Assembly: GCF_000979455.1 (NCBI RefSeq)
Contig: NZ_JJOY01000003.1
Span: 36,854 to 100,853, forward strand
DNA: 64,000 nucleotides
Reading direction: 5' to 3'
From: Methanosarcina sp. 2.H.T.1A.6
Lineage (GTDB): Archaea; Halobacteriota; Methanosarcinia; Methanosarcinales; Methanosarcinaceae
Made by a program: the position numbers and the translations under genes. Each line of letters begins with the position of its first letter. Position 1 is the stretch's first letter. This document shows positions 56,157 through 64,000 of the stretch, piece by piece. The notes beneath the pieces were generated by a model. The model was not told the DNA's origin. It saw nothing but the letters and a program-made list of their open reading frames with translations, and ran no database searches.

Positions 56157-57521
56157 ATGAGTAACGAAGCATTGGTTAAACTGGCTTTAGCAGCAGAAGC
56201 TCATCTGTACGGCTATCCCATGGTATACAATCTCAAAATGATGATCGACCATGCAGCTGGCAAATTCCCGACTGGTGCTCCGGTCAATACCTTTGGGCAC
56301 GTCAAGGCCTTGTTGGGGCCGGAAGTCGAATTTGTGGCGCCTAACAATGACACCCTCTACTCCGTGTTGATAGGGGATGTAACCAGAGAGCCGTTGGTGC
56401 TGCACCTGCCGGATACAAGCGGACGTTACTACGTGATGCAGTTCGTGGACGCCTGGACAAACAACTTTGCCTATTTGGGAAGGCGGGCTACCGGCACTGA
56501 CGAAGGTTTGTTCCTGCTGGCCGGTCCAGATTGGACCGGTGAGGTACCGAAAGGCATGACCCTGGTACAATCTCCGACCAATATCTTTGTCGTCGTCGGT
56601 CGAGTGGCTGTCGAGGGGGAAGCAGACATCCCCAATGTACTCGCCATCCAGAAAGAAATCTGGGTGTCCCCACTCAGCCTGTATCCCGAGGTTCCCGATC
56701 CCAGCCGACGAGAATTTGACGACTGGGAACTGGCGCCCTTCGATGAGCGTGTCGGCGATGAACTGAAATTCTGGGAGCAGATGCGTGCCTGGATGAAGCT
56801 ATTCCCCCCACCAGCGGCTGAAAGAGACTATATCCAGAAATTCGAGCCGCTGGGACTGCTGGCTGACGAGAGCCCCTATGTGGATCCTGATCCCGAACTT
56901 GCTAAAACCCTAAAGGCAGGTGCTGCCGAGTTTACGGAGTTTTTAGAGGCCGTTATCAGTCCAGATGCGCAGGTGATAAAACCGGTAAACGGGTGGGTGA
57001 TCCCCCTGCATATTTTCGATTACAACCTCGACTGCTTCAGGATTGGTGCCATTGATTCTCCAGGATGGAAGCTTCAGAATCGTACGCAAGCCTTCTTGAT
57101 GCGAGCTGTCGCTGCCAGAGTGGGACTGTGGGGAAATCATGCCTACGAAGCCGTCTATCCGATGGCAGATCTGGATGGGAATGGCGACCAGCTTGTGGGT
57201 GAACACCAGTATATGCTGCATTTGGACGAGCTACCTCCCACCGATGCATTCTAGTCCCTGACGATGTACCAGCCTCCCGAGTTCTATCTGGTGGCCAATC
57301 CCATCAACCGCTATTCTATTGGCGACCGCACACCCGGCCTGACCTATAACCCGGATGGTTCCCTGGACATTTACTTCCAGAAGGATTCACCAGGGCCCGA
57401 GAAAGAGTCAAACTGGCTTCCTGCTCCTGCGGGACCATTCCGTGTAGCTATGCGCATGTACCAGCCTCGCGAAGCAGCCCTGGACGGCACATATGTCCTG
57501 CCGCCTATTCGCCGGGGATAA
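56157..57521 (+). CDS. DUF1254/DUF1214 domain protein (second copy) with an in-frame UAG
   Basis: 454 codons before the stop if the UAG at 57252-57254 is read through. The start ATG 56157 is behind AAAGGAGG; an ATG at 56136 lies before that site. First part: AEAHLYGYPMVYNLKMMIDHAAGKFPTGAPVNTFGH, PNNDTLYSVLIGDVTREPLVLHLPDTSGRYYVMQFVDAWTNNFAYLGRRATG (DUF1254). After ELPPTDAF comes UAG, then SLTMYQPPEFYLVANPINRYSIG and PDGSLDIYFQKDSPGPEKESNWLPAPAGPFRVAMRMY, the rest of DUF1214, ending PPIRRG. No frameshift. The family usually has Trp at the UAG position, so TGG to TAG is one base. In Methanosarcina UAG can encode pyrrolysine, so this may still give a full protein; otherwise it is a truncated gene. 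Confidence 0.88.
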
Positions 57522-57545
57522 GATAAGTCAAAAAAATCAAAATCC

Positions 57546-57605
57546 GTGAGAAAGTGGGAAACAGATAATGAATCTGAACTGAAACGGATAATGACAGAAC
57601 AATAA
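57546..57605 (+). pseudogene. C-terminal remnant of a sulfatase
   Basis: The frame ends TDNESELKRIMTEQ-stop, very like DDEADLKRMMTQQ-stop of the broken sulfatase at 50741. The body of that gene is absent. The rest of 57606-57835 holds GC-rich sequence I cannot assign. Confidence 0.55.
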
Positions 57606-57835
57606 ATTTGTGATATCATTCTATACTACTGGTTCCGCCGGTGACCGCATATAGGTTTAGAACCGCAAACATCCGGCGTGTTCGAGAAGACAGGGGAGCT
57701 CGAGACGACCGGGGGGAACAAAGCGTTTATCACTGAAGACAGTTGGCCGGAAAAAATACACAACCAAATAGATATCAGCAGACAATAAACAGCGGATAGT
57801 TATCAGCACTCAGAATTAAATAAAGGGGGGTTCTC

Positions 57836-58552
57836 ATGAACTTGGTACATCGATTCTCAGCAGAGATTATAGGTACTTTCTGGCTGGTCCTCGGAGGCTG
57901 CGGAAGCGCAGTTCTGGCGGCTGGCTTCCCGGAGCTGGGCATCGGCTTTGCCGGCGTCGCCCTGGCTTTCGGGCTTACCGTCCTGACAATGGCTTTTGCG
58001 ATTGGACATATCTCGGGCTGCCACCTCAACCCGGCTGTCACGGTTGGCCTGTTCACAGGCGGCCGTTTTCCTGCAAAGGACATTGTCCCGTACATCATCG
58101 CACAGCTGGCTGGAGCTATCATCGCCGCGTTCGTACTGTCGGTAATCGCCAGTGGCCATCCCGGCTTCGATCTGGTTGAAAGCGGTTTTGCGGCCAACGG
58201 TTACGGGGAACACTCGCCGGGAGGCTACTCGCTGTCCGCAGCACTGGTCTGCGAGTTCGTGATGACTTTCATGTTTCTTTTCATTATTCTCGGCTCGACA
58301 GACGACCGTGCCCCGCCGGGTTTTGCGCCGATTGCCATAGGGCTTGGGCTGACCCTGATCCACCTGATCAGCATTCCGGTGACAAACACTTCAGTGAACC
58401 CTGCCCGCAGCACATCACAGGCACTATTCGTCGGCGGCTGGGCAATTCAGCAGCTTTGGCTGTTCTGGGTGGTTCCGATCATCGGAGCTATTCTGGCTGG
58501 CATCGCATATCGCGCGGTCGGCAGTAACGCCGGATCAAAAACGGAAGGATAA
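57836..58552 (+). CDS. aqpZ: Aquaporin Z-like water channel
   Basis: 238 residues with six transmembrane helices and two half-helices. NPA motifs at 65-67 ([16 protein letters not shown]) and 188-190 ([16 protein letters not shown]), with Arg191 as the selectivity-filter Arg. The loop [29 protein letters not shown] is the AqpZ-specific loop, and [31 protein letters not shown] is almost the bacterial consensus. Methanogens usually have AqpM; this is the bacterial AqpZ type, so it was probably gained by transfer. It conducts water and fits the osmotic-stress set. Confidence 0.94.
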   Translation: MNLVHRFSAEIIGTFWLVLGGCGSAVLAAGFPELGIGFAGVALAFGLTVLTMAFAIGHISGCHLNPAVTVGLFTGGRFPAKDIVPYIIAQLAGAIIAAFVLSVIASGHPGFDLVESGFAANGYGEHSPGGYSLSAALVCEFVMTFMFLFIILGSTDDRAPPGFAPIAIGLGLTLIHLISIPVTNTSVNPARSTSQALFVGGWAIQQLWLFWVVPIIGAILAGIAYRAVGSNAGSKTEG

Positions 58553-58646
58553 GAAAACGCCAGAATTTAGGATTCTGAGACAGTCAGGTAAGGCAAAACC
58601 GTTTAGCCAGACAACATACCGCCAGGTAAACAGGAGGAATCTGCTC

Positions 58647-59258
58647 ATGAAAGTCGTGAGATTTATTGCCGGAATGCGTTACTTCGTGCTGATTCCGGTG
58701 ATAGGGCTGGCAATTACAGCTGGAATTTTGTTTATCAAGGGAGGCATCGACCTTCTAGATTTCCTCTATGAAATGATTGCCGGAATAGGGGAGATGGATA
58801 CAAAAAGTACCATCATTATCGAACTTGTGGAAATAGTCCATCTTTTCCTGGTCGGTACAGTACTCTTCATCACTTCATTCGGCCTCTACCAGTTGTTTAT
58901 CCAGCCGCTCCCTTTACCGGCCTGGCTGGAGATAAATGACATTGAGGAACTGGAGTTAAACCTGGTGGGGCTCACGGCAGTCGTACTGGCAGTTAACTTC
59001 CTGAGCGTCGTCCTTGAACAGCATGAGGACAACCTTGCCCTCTATGGAATAGGATACGCCCTGCCCATTGCAGCCCTCTCTTACTTCATAAAGGTGCGCT
59101 CGAAGACGATAGACAACGGGAAAGAAAACCTGCCTGCAAGCAGCGAAATTAACTCTCAAGTTAGTGAAGCAAACCGGGTATTGTATAAAAAGAGAAATGA
59201 AGCCGGAATCCCCAAATATCCCTTTAAAGAAGAAAAAACCGGAAAAAAGGAAAAATAA
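58647..59258 (+). CDS. YqhA/UPF0114-family membrane protein
   Basis: 203 residues. RFIAGMRYFVLIPVIGLAITAGILFIKGG, then IIELVEIVHLFLVGTVLFITSFGLYQLFIQPLPLPAWLEINDIEELELNLVGLTAVVLAVNFL, are the UPF0114 segments. Four transmembrane helices. The tail from about 160 is charged and variable. Function unknown; found with stress genes. ATG behind AGGAGG. Follows aqpZ by 94 nt, possibly in one transcript. Confidence 0.88.
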   Translation: MKVVRFIAGMRYFVLIPVIGLAITAGILFIKGGIDLLDFLYEMIAGIGEMDTKSTIIIELVEIVHLFLVGTVLFITSFGLYQLFIQPLPLPAWLEINDIEELELNLVGLTAVVLAVNFLSVVLEQHEDNLALYGIGYALPIAALSYFIKVRSKTIDNGKENLPASSEINSQVSEANRVLYKKRNEAGIPKYPFKEEKTGKKEK

Positions 59259-59273
59259 TTTTCAGTCAAAATG

Positions 59274-59357
59274 AAAAGATCCATTTAAAAAGATCTGTCT
59301 AAAAAGATCCGTTTAAAAAGATCTGTCTAAAAAGATCCGTTTAAAAAGATCCATTTA
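59274..59357. repeat. 14-bp tandem repeat, six units
   Basis: Two alternating versions, AAAAGATCCGTTTA (or with CCATTTA) and AAAAGATCTGTCTA, repeat without gaps between the convergent YqhA and PepD genes. Confidence 0.9.
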
Positions 59358-59385
59358 CTCATTACTCTTTAAAGGCTGCTTTAAA

Positions 59386-60906
59386 TCAGTGGTAACTCTT
59401 CAATAAATTTTCAAGGAAAATCCAGACCTTTTCAATAGAGGGGATAAAAACCCTCTCAGCCGGAGAATGGGGGTCTTTGATAGTAGGTCCAAAGGAAATC
59501 ATCTCCATATCCATGCATTTCGAGCCGATTACCCCGCATTCAAGTCCGGCATGCACGACCTCAATCTCAGGCTCTTTTTGGAAGGTCCGGGTGTAAACCT
59601 GTCTGCATCTGGAGATCAGCCCTGATTCAAGGTCAGGCTCCCAGGCAGGGTACCCGGTTTCGTGCTCAACTCCAGCTCCGGCAAGCTTTGCCACGGCTTC
59701 CACTTTCCCGGAAATTTCAGCCAGCCTGGACATGACGGAACTGCGCTGGCTTGAGATGATTTGTATCTCTGTTTTCCCGGTCCTCACGGTTGCAAGGTTG
59801 TTTGAGGTCTCCACAAGTCCCGGGATCCTGTCCGACATCCTGTAGACCCCGTGGGGCAGGGCAAGGAGCAACCCGAGAAGCTTCTCTTCGGTCCCGGAAG
59901 AAAAGACCCGGTTTGCAGGAGCTTCCTTTCTGGCAACCTTCCCTTCGGAATTTTCAAATACTACCCCATTTTCAACTTTCCTGAAGCTCAAAACAAGGTC
60001 AGGGTCGGTTTTCGCATATTCGGACCTGAAAGTTTTCCCAAATTCTGAAACAAGCCGCTCCGCCTGCTCAAATTTCTCCCTGTCCAGAGCCACAAAAGCA
60101 TCCATAAAATTCGGAATAGTATTATGGGTACCCCCCCCGCTCAGGAAGACAAGCCTGATGCATTCCTTTCCCACCTGTTCCCGAAGCCCGGCAAACGCCC
60201 TGGCAAGCAGCTGGATTCCATTAGCCCGCTGCCTGTGGATCTCAACTCCGGAATGCCCACCTTCCAGCCCCTCTACCACGAGCTTGCAGAGCCCAAACTG
60301 ACACCCCTTTCCATACTCAAAGGTTTCCCACTCAAGCGGCAGCGTGATCCGGGAATTCTTTCCTCCGGCACACCCGACGATAAATGCCCCTTCATCCTCC
60401 GAGTCCAGGTTCAGCAGAATTCTGCCTTCGAAAAATCCTTTTTCAAGCCCCATGACTCCTGCCAATCCGGTCTCCTCGTCCACCGTAAAGAGCAGTTCCA
60501 GAGGTGGGTGCCCGATTTCCCCCTTCTTCCCTGCCTCGGCCAGCACCAGCCCCATGGCAAGTGCAATCCCGTTGTCCGCCCCGATTGAGGTCCCATCTCC
60601 CCTCAGCCAGTCCCCTTCATACACGCACCTGACCGGGTCCCTGGAAAAGTCATGCTTTGAGTCCTTGCTCTTTTCGCAGACCATGTCCATGTGTCCCTGC
60701 AGTATAATTACAGGAGAATTCTCATACCCGGGAGTAGCAGGAACTTTGACGAGGACGTTATTTACAGCATCGGTTTTTACCTCAAAGCCTCCGGCTACTG
60801 CCCATTCCTTTAGCCAGAGGGCAAGCTTTTCTTCATGTTTCGAACAGCGCGGGATTTTATTGATTTCCTCAAACATTTCAAGGATTTGCCGGGTTTTTGG
60901 GTGCAT
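59386..60906 (-). CDS. pepD: Aminoacyl-histidine dipeptidase, M20 family (PepD type)
   Basis: 506 residues. Metal ligands visible: GHMDMVCEK, the bridging Asp in GADNGIALAMGL, DEETGLAGVMGL, and the C-terminal CGVIGSKCMDMEMISFGPTIKDPHSPAERV. KIPRCSKHEEKLALWLKEWA is the usual N-terminal motif. It cleaves Xaa-His and related dipeptides in the cytosol. The lid domain with GGGTHNTIPN lies at about residues 260-400. Start ATG 60906 gives the family N-terminus. Convergent with YqhA. Confidence 0.93.
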   Translation of the reverse strand: MHPKTRQILEMFEEINKIPRCSKHEEKLALWLKEWAVAGGFEVKTDAVNNVLVKVPATPGYENSPVIILQGHMDMVCEKSKDSKHDFSRDPVRCVYEGDWLRGDGTSIGADNGIALAMGLVLAEAGKKGEIGHPPLELLFTVDEETGLAGVMGLEKGFFEGRILLNLDSEDEGAFIVGCAGGKNSRITLPLEWETFEYGKGCQFGLCKLVVEGLEGGHSGVEIHRQRANGIQLLARAFAGLREQVGKECIRLVFLSGGGTHNTIPNFMDAFVALDREKFEQAERLVSEFGKTFRSEYAKTDPDLVLSFRKVENGVVFENSEGKVARKEAPANRVFSSGTEEKLLGLLLALPHGVYRMSDRIPGLVETSNNLATVRTGKTEIQIISSQRSSVMSRLAEISGKVEAVAKLAGAGVEHETGYPAWEPDLESGLISRCRQVYTRTFQKEPEIEVVHAGLECGVIGSKCMDMEMISFGPTIKDPHSPAERVFIPSIEKVWIFLENLLKSYH

Positions 60907-60975
60907 AGTGAATCAACTCAGGTCTTTTGTGCGGATCGGCAGCAATGTCAGCAGCACTAAACTCCGCCGCAAGAC

Positions 60976-61069
60976 AATTATCAGTAATTCATAAATTAAC
61001 CATAAATCAGCTGTAAGTCTATTATCAGTAATTTATAAATTGGCCATAAATCGACCATAAATCAGTCAG
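60976..61069. repeat. Imperfect direct repeat pair
   Basis: ATTATCAGTAATTCATAAAT followed by CCATAAATCAG occurs twice with few changes, upstream of pepD (minus strand). The two copies are 45 bp apart. It could affect its promoter. Confidence 0.6.
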
Positions 61070-61309
61070 ATATCATTTATAAGTCATATATCATTCGATA
61101 GAAATAACAGACATAAAAACATGAAAGAAGATTAAAAAATTGTGCTCCCCTGAAAATTGATTAATTAAGATTCGTGACCAAATCAACTTAATGAATTCAG
61201 GAATTTTAGAGATCCTTTGCCTTCTTAAAACCGAGCGCTTTCTCAAAACAGAGTGCTTTAACAGGAGCATGTCATTTTTCACATAATTCCTGATACAGAA
61301 AGAGTTTTC

Positions 61310-62080
61310 GGCCTCCCTGCGAACCCTGGTTTTTTCGACATCCGCTTCCGGGAGATGCACCAGCGCCTTCTTCTGGTGCTCCTGAATATTGCTGAAGAAA
61401 TGTCCCCCGAACTGAGAAAATACATCCCTTAACCCCAAAAACCGCTTTTCAATTCACTGGATACATAAGCTCCTCCTCCAGATTACCTGGCTGTCCTGCA
61501 AAAAAAGCAGAAAAAACAAAAAAGCCCGAATAGAAAATAGACTCAAAAAAGAATAATTTCAGATAAAATTCAGCTTTCGTTGGTATATTTACAGGTTTCC
61601 TCTATACCTTTTCTTTGCGTTAACATTAGGACTTTTCTGACGCTATTATAAGTTAATTTTTTGTTGATTTCTTCCAGCTTATTCGATATTTTTTACTCGC
61701 TGGCTTTTCTTTTCTTTTCTTTACTCTTCTTTGTTTGAAATACCGCTCTCCTGCGTAGAGCGTGGCAGGAACGACCCCGTATAGAGAATAAGGTTGTACG
61801 GATCAGAGATATTTGTAATTCAGTCCTCTTGAGAGAAACTCACTGCAATAAACTATAAATTAGTCTGCTTGAGCGAGCGAAGTTTACTACTATATCTATA
61901 AAGTAGTCCTCTTGAGCGCAGCGAAAAGGACCGCGTACTGTTGCACTTGCAGTGCAACTCCCAGAAAATCTCCGATTTCCTGAGATCCCGAGGCGCAATT
62001 CGGGCGAGTCGCAATTCGGATGCAGAAAAATCCCTGTTCTTACCCTTAATTTTTAGAATCTGAATACTTTCCAGAATCAT
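61310..62080 (-). repeat. Dispersed intergenic repeat, copy C (inverted relative to A)
   Basis: Longest copy. Core 61741-61806 matches copies A and B. The block at 61915-62030 (CTTGAGCGCAGCGAAAAGGA...) matches the reverse complement of 31160-31275 in copy A. The part at 61490-61520 (TGTCCTGCAAAAAAAGCAGA) matches copy B at 41571-41600. A 115-codon minus frame at 61091-61438 reaches into this copy but its content is not shared, so it is not called. The gap 62081-62493 after it holds nothing recognised. Confidence 0.75.
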
Positions 62081-62493
62081 TTATTACTGCGCTCAAATAC
62101 TATTGATTTTTAAGAGAGACCTTTAGACAGATGCTTCGTCAGGAAAAATGGATATAAACGTCCCATTCGAGAGAAAGGCTCCTTTAGGACAGCCATAAAG
62201 GCATCAAAGCAAGTATTTTAATATGAAATACTTTTATAGAAATGTGGCTATTTATATTATACAGGAATACACGAAACCATACTACAAAATCTTACAATTT
62301 CCATAAGCCTTTCTGGCAGCGATTAAACGGAAGGAAACTGGGAGAAGAGCTTGAAGAAAATGAGTGTGAATCAGACTCGTTTCCGGGGTATAACGGGTCT
62401 GAATTAGCAGTCTACTTTAGCAATCTACATTAATAGTCTAGTTTAGCAGATCTAATGTAGCATTGCTGAAATTGATCAGGGGGATCAGGCTTC

Positions 62494-63597
62494 ATGGTAG
62501 AAACTTCGGATTTATTGATCTTCTGGGCGGTGGTTATGGCCCGCTTCTTAATACCGCTTTCTATTCCTCGCTACCCCCTCTCCGGCGTGCTGGCTTCCCT
62601 GATTCTCGATATGGTCGACCAGACAATTTTCCAGCTCTTCACGGGCCTACCACTGGAAGGCTACCAGGGCTATGACAAGGCCCTTGATATTTATTACCTG
62701 AGTATCACCTACCTTTCGACGCTGCGCAACTGGTCGAACCTCTACGCCTTCAAGCTGGACCGTTTCCTTTTCTACTACCGACTGGTAGGCGTGGCGATCT
62801 TCGAACTCGTACACCTGCGCCCTCTGCTGCTTATTTTTCCCAACACCTTTGAGTACTTCTTCATCTTCTACGAAGCCGTCCGCTTGAAATGGGACCCGAA
62901 GGTTTTGACAAAAAGAAAATTGATCGCTGCAGCAGCCCTGATCTGGGTTTTCGTCAAGATACCCCAGGAATACTGGATCCACGTCGCCCAGCTGGACACC
63001 ACAGACTGGATCAAAGCCAACCCCTCAAACGCCCTCATCCTGATTGCCTATGCAGTGTTCCTGCTCGGCATGGCCTGGTGGCTGCTCCGAGACCTCCCTC
63101 CTGCCCGGAAAGGCCTGGAATTCGAAGCCCTCCCTGTCGCAGCCGCCCCGGTTTTCCCCCCCATACCAAAAACGGTGAAGGAGCAGCGGGAACGCCTCAT
63201 TAACAACCAGGTGATCGAAAAAATCGTGCTGATCTCCCTCCTGACCATCATCTTTGCCCAGATACTTCCGGGCGTACGGGCAAACAGCATCCAGATAGCT
63301 ATCGGTGTAGCTGTTTTTGTCGTGATAAACACCTCCCTGAGTCACTGGCTGTCCCGGCGCGGTAGACACTGGAAGTCTATAATGCAGGAGTTTATCGTGA
63401 TGTCTCTGGTAAACCTGGGCATCATCCTCCTCTTTAACTTCTTCCTCCCCAGATACGACGGTTCAATCAACCTCGATAACACGCTCTTTTTCATCCTGCT
63501 CCTGACCCTGATAGTCACCCTCTACGACCGCTACTGGCAACTCCATGTTAATAATCATAACAACAGTGGTTCCGGCAAAGAGGAAGAAAAGAAGTAA
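62494..63597 (+). CDS. Polytopic membrane protein of unknown function
   Basis: 367 residues with eight to nine hydrophobic segments. SGVLASLILDMVDQTIFQLFTGLPLEGYQGYDKALDIYYLSITYLSTLRNW is an amphipathic, Tyr-rich region; FYRLVGVAIFELVHLRPLLLIFPNTFEYFFIFYEAVRLKW follows. A charged middle (about 205-245) separates the two membrane halves. Basic/acidic tail KEEEKK. More GC-rich than the surrounding intergenic DNA. I do not recognise a named family. Preceded by GGGG about 10 nt from the ATG. Confidence 0.8.
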   Translation: MVETSDLLIFWAVVMARFLIPLSIPRYPLSGVLASLILDMVDQTIFQLFTGLPLEGYQGYDKALDIYYLSITYLSTLRNWSNLYAFKLDRFLFYYRLVGVAIFELVHLRPLLLIFPNTFEYFFIFYEAVRLKWDPKVLTKRKLIAAAALIWVFVKIPQEYWIHVAQLDTTDWIKANPSNALILIAYAVFLLGMAWWLLRDLPPARKGLEFEALPVAAAPVFPPIPKTVKEQRERLINNQVIEKIVLISLLTIIFAQILPGVRANSIQIAIGVAVFVVINTSLSHWLSRRGRHWKSIMQEFIVMSLVNLGIILLFNFFLPRYDGSINLDNTLFFILLLTLIVTLYDRYWQLHVNNHNNSGSGKEEEKK

Positions 63598-63702
63598 CTT
63601 TTTTCATGAATTTCCAAAAGAACATATGAAAATTGAATCAAAGGCAAAGTGCTATTTTGAATTTAAATACCATCTAAAAAGACCATTCAGTTATATAAAA
63701 AA

Positions 63703-63800
63703 GATATTCAAATGACTAAAAAAATATTAAGATATATAAAAAAGATATTCAAATGACTAAAAAAATGTTAAGAGATACAAAAAAGATATTCAAATGAATG
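63703..63800. repeat. 41-bp tandem repeat, about 2.4 units
   Basis: Units begin at 63703, 63744 and 63785 with GATATTCAAATGA and continue with an A-rich spacer. It lies between the membrane protein and the 5S rRNA. No coding frame. Confidence 0.85.
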
Positions 63801-63927
63801 AACAGGATATTCACGATGTAAAAATGATTGTTACAGTTTCCATATAAGACCAAAACTTGAAGAGACCATTCAATACTGTTTTGAGACAGATTGTTTAGAA
63901 TAGATTTGAAGTAATATAGGGTGAATT

Positions 63928-64000
63928 TGGCAACGATCCAGAGTTCCCGAAGGCTCGCACACTTCAGTACAGTAAGGAACGTGGACAGGCTTATCTTCTG
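63928..64000 (-). rRNA. 5S ribosomal RNA, 3' part (5' end beyond the window)
   Basis: Read on the minus strand from the right edge, the sequence contains AGAAGATAAGCC, then ACGTTCC, GTACTGAAGTGTGCGAGCC and TCGGGAACTCTGGATCGTTGCC. This is the second half of an archaeal 5S rRNA, matching the known order GAAGAUAAGCC / GCGUUCC / GUACUG-x-AGUG-x-GCGAGCC / GGGAA-x-CCGG. The 3' end is near 63928. No 16S or 23S is visible, so it may be an isolated 5S gene or the end of an operon beyond the edge. Confidence 0.85.

Noticed and set aside
61091..61438. 115-codon minus-strand frame in the gap after pepD
   Set aside because: It lies partly in dispersed repeat copy C, its sequence is not kept in copies A and B, and it has no recognisable domain.

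Overview
The window looks like a Methanosarcina chromosome segment or a very close relative. It carries an archaeal-type pyrG, pth2, truD and acylphosphatase, and an ATP-grasp ligase of the kind that makes tetrahydrosarcinapterin. It also has beta-helix and PQQ-propeller surface proteins, long AT-rich intergenic regions full of short tandem repeats, and the 3' part of an archaeal 5S rRNA at the right edge. No origin, CRISPR array, tRNA or intact transposase was recognised.

Region 1 (1-31 kb) is mostly ordinary chromosome. It holds a partial membrane protein, CTP synthase, two paralogous lysine-rich mini-proteins, Yip1 and DUF4013 membrane proteins, a secreted NosD-like beta-helix protein, and a cluster of exported proteins. 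Next come an ABC exporter whose permease is fused to an M1 peptidase, a decayed DUF1835/DUF3658 gene, and a MarR-MATE efflux operon with a double palindromic operator. After these come truD, a transglutaminase-like protein, pth2, the sarcinapterin ligase, an IscU/IscS pair, an LrgA/LrgB pair, fxsA, acylphosphatase, a winged-helix regulator and a glycogen debranching enzyme. A 130-bp element with perfect 15-bp inverted ends lies at 4581-4710.

Region 2 (about 31-61 kb) is an accessory island, parts of it clearly GC-richer and bacterial in character. One set of genes suggests osmotic and envelope stress: a LURP-one protein, a Na+/H+ antiporter, two AI-2E exporters, two DUF1269 proteins, one DUF6325 protein, MscS, AqpZ and YqhA. 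The second set is a sulfatase system: three intact Cys-type sulfatases, one internally deleted sulfatase, an anaerobic sulfatase maturase with a C-terminal SEC-C motif, BASS-type transporters (one intact, two decayed), and DUF1254/DUF1214 proteins (two long, one remnant). The repeated sulfatase-BASS-DUF1254 order and the debris between genes suggest duplication followed by deletion. Three copies of a dispersed noncoding repeat lie at the left edge, middle and right edge of this island.

Two translational oddities stand out in region 2. First, the second DUF1254/DUF1214 gene is interrupted by a single in-frame UAG, which Methanosarcina can read as pyrrolysine. Second, five reading frames appear to begin at ATA, ATT, ATC or ACG behind good ribosome-binding sites, exactly where a family-like N-terminus would begin.

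Region 3 (59-64 kb) holds a PepD-like dipeptidase, a long repeat-bearing gap, a polytopic membrane protein of unknown function, and the partial 5S rRNA gene on the minus strand. All assignments come from reading the sequence; no database search was run.
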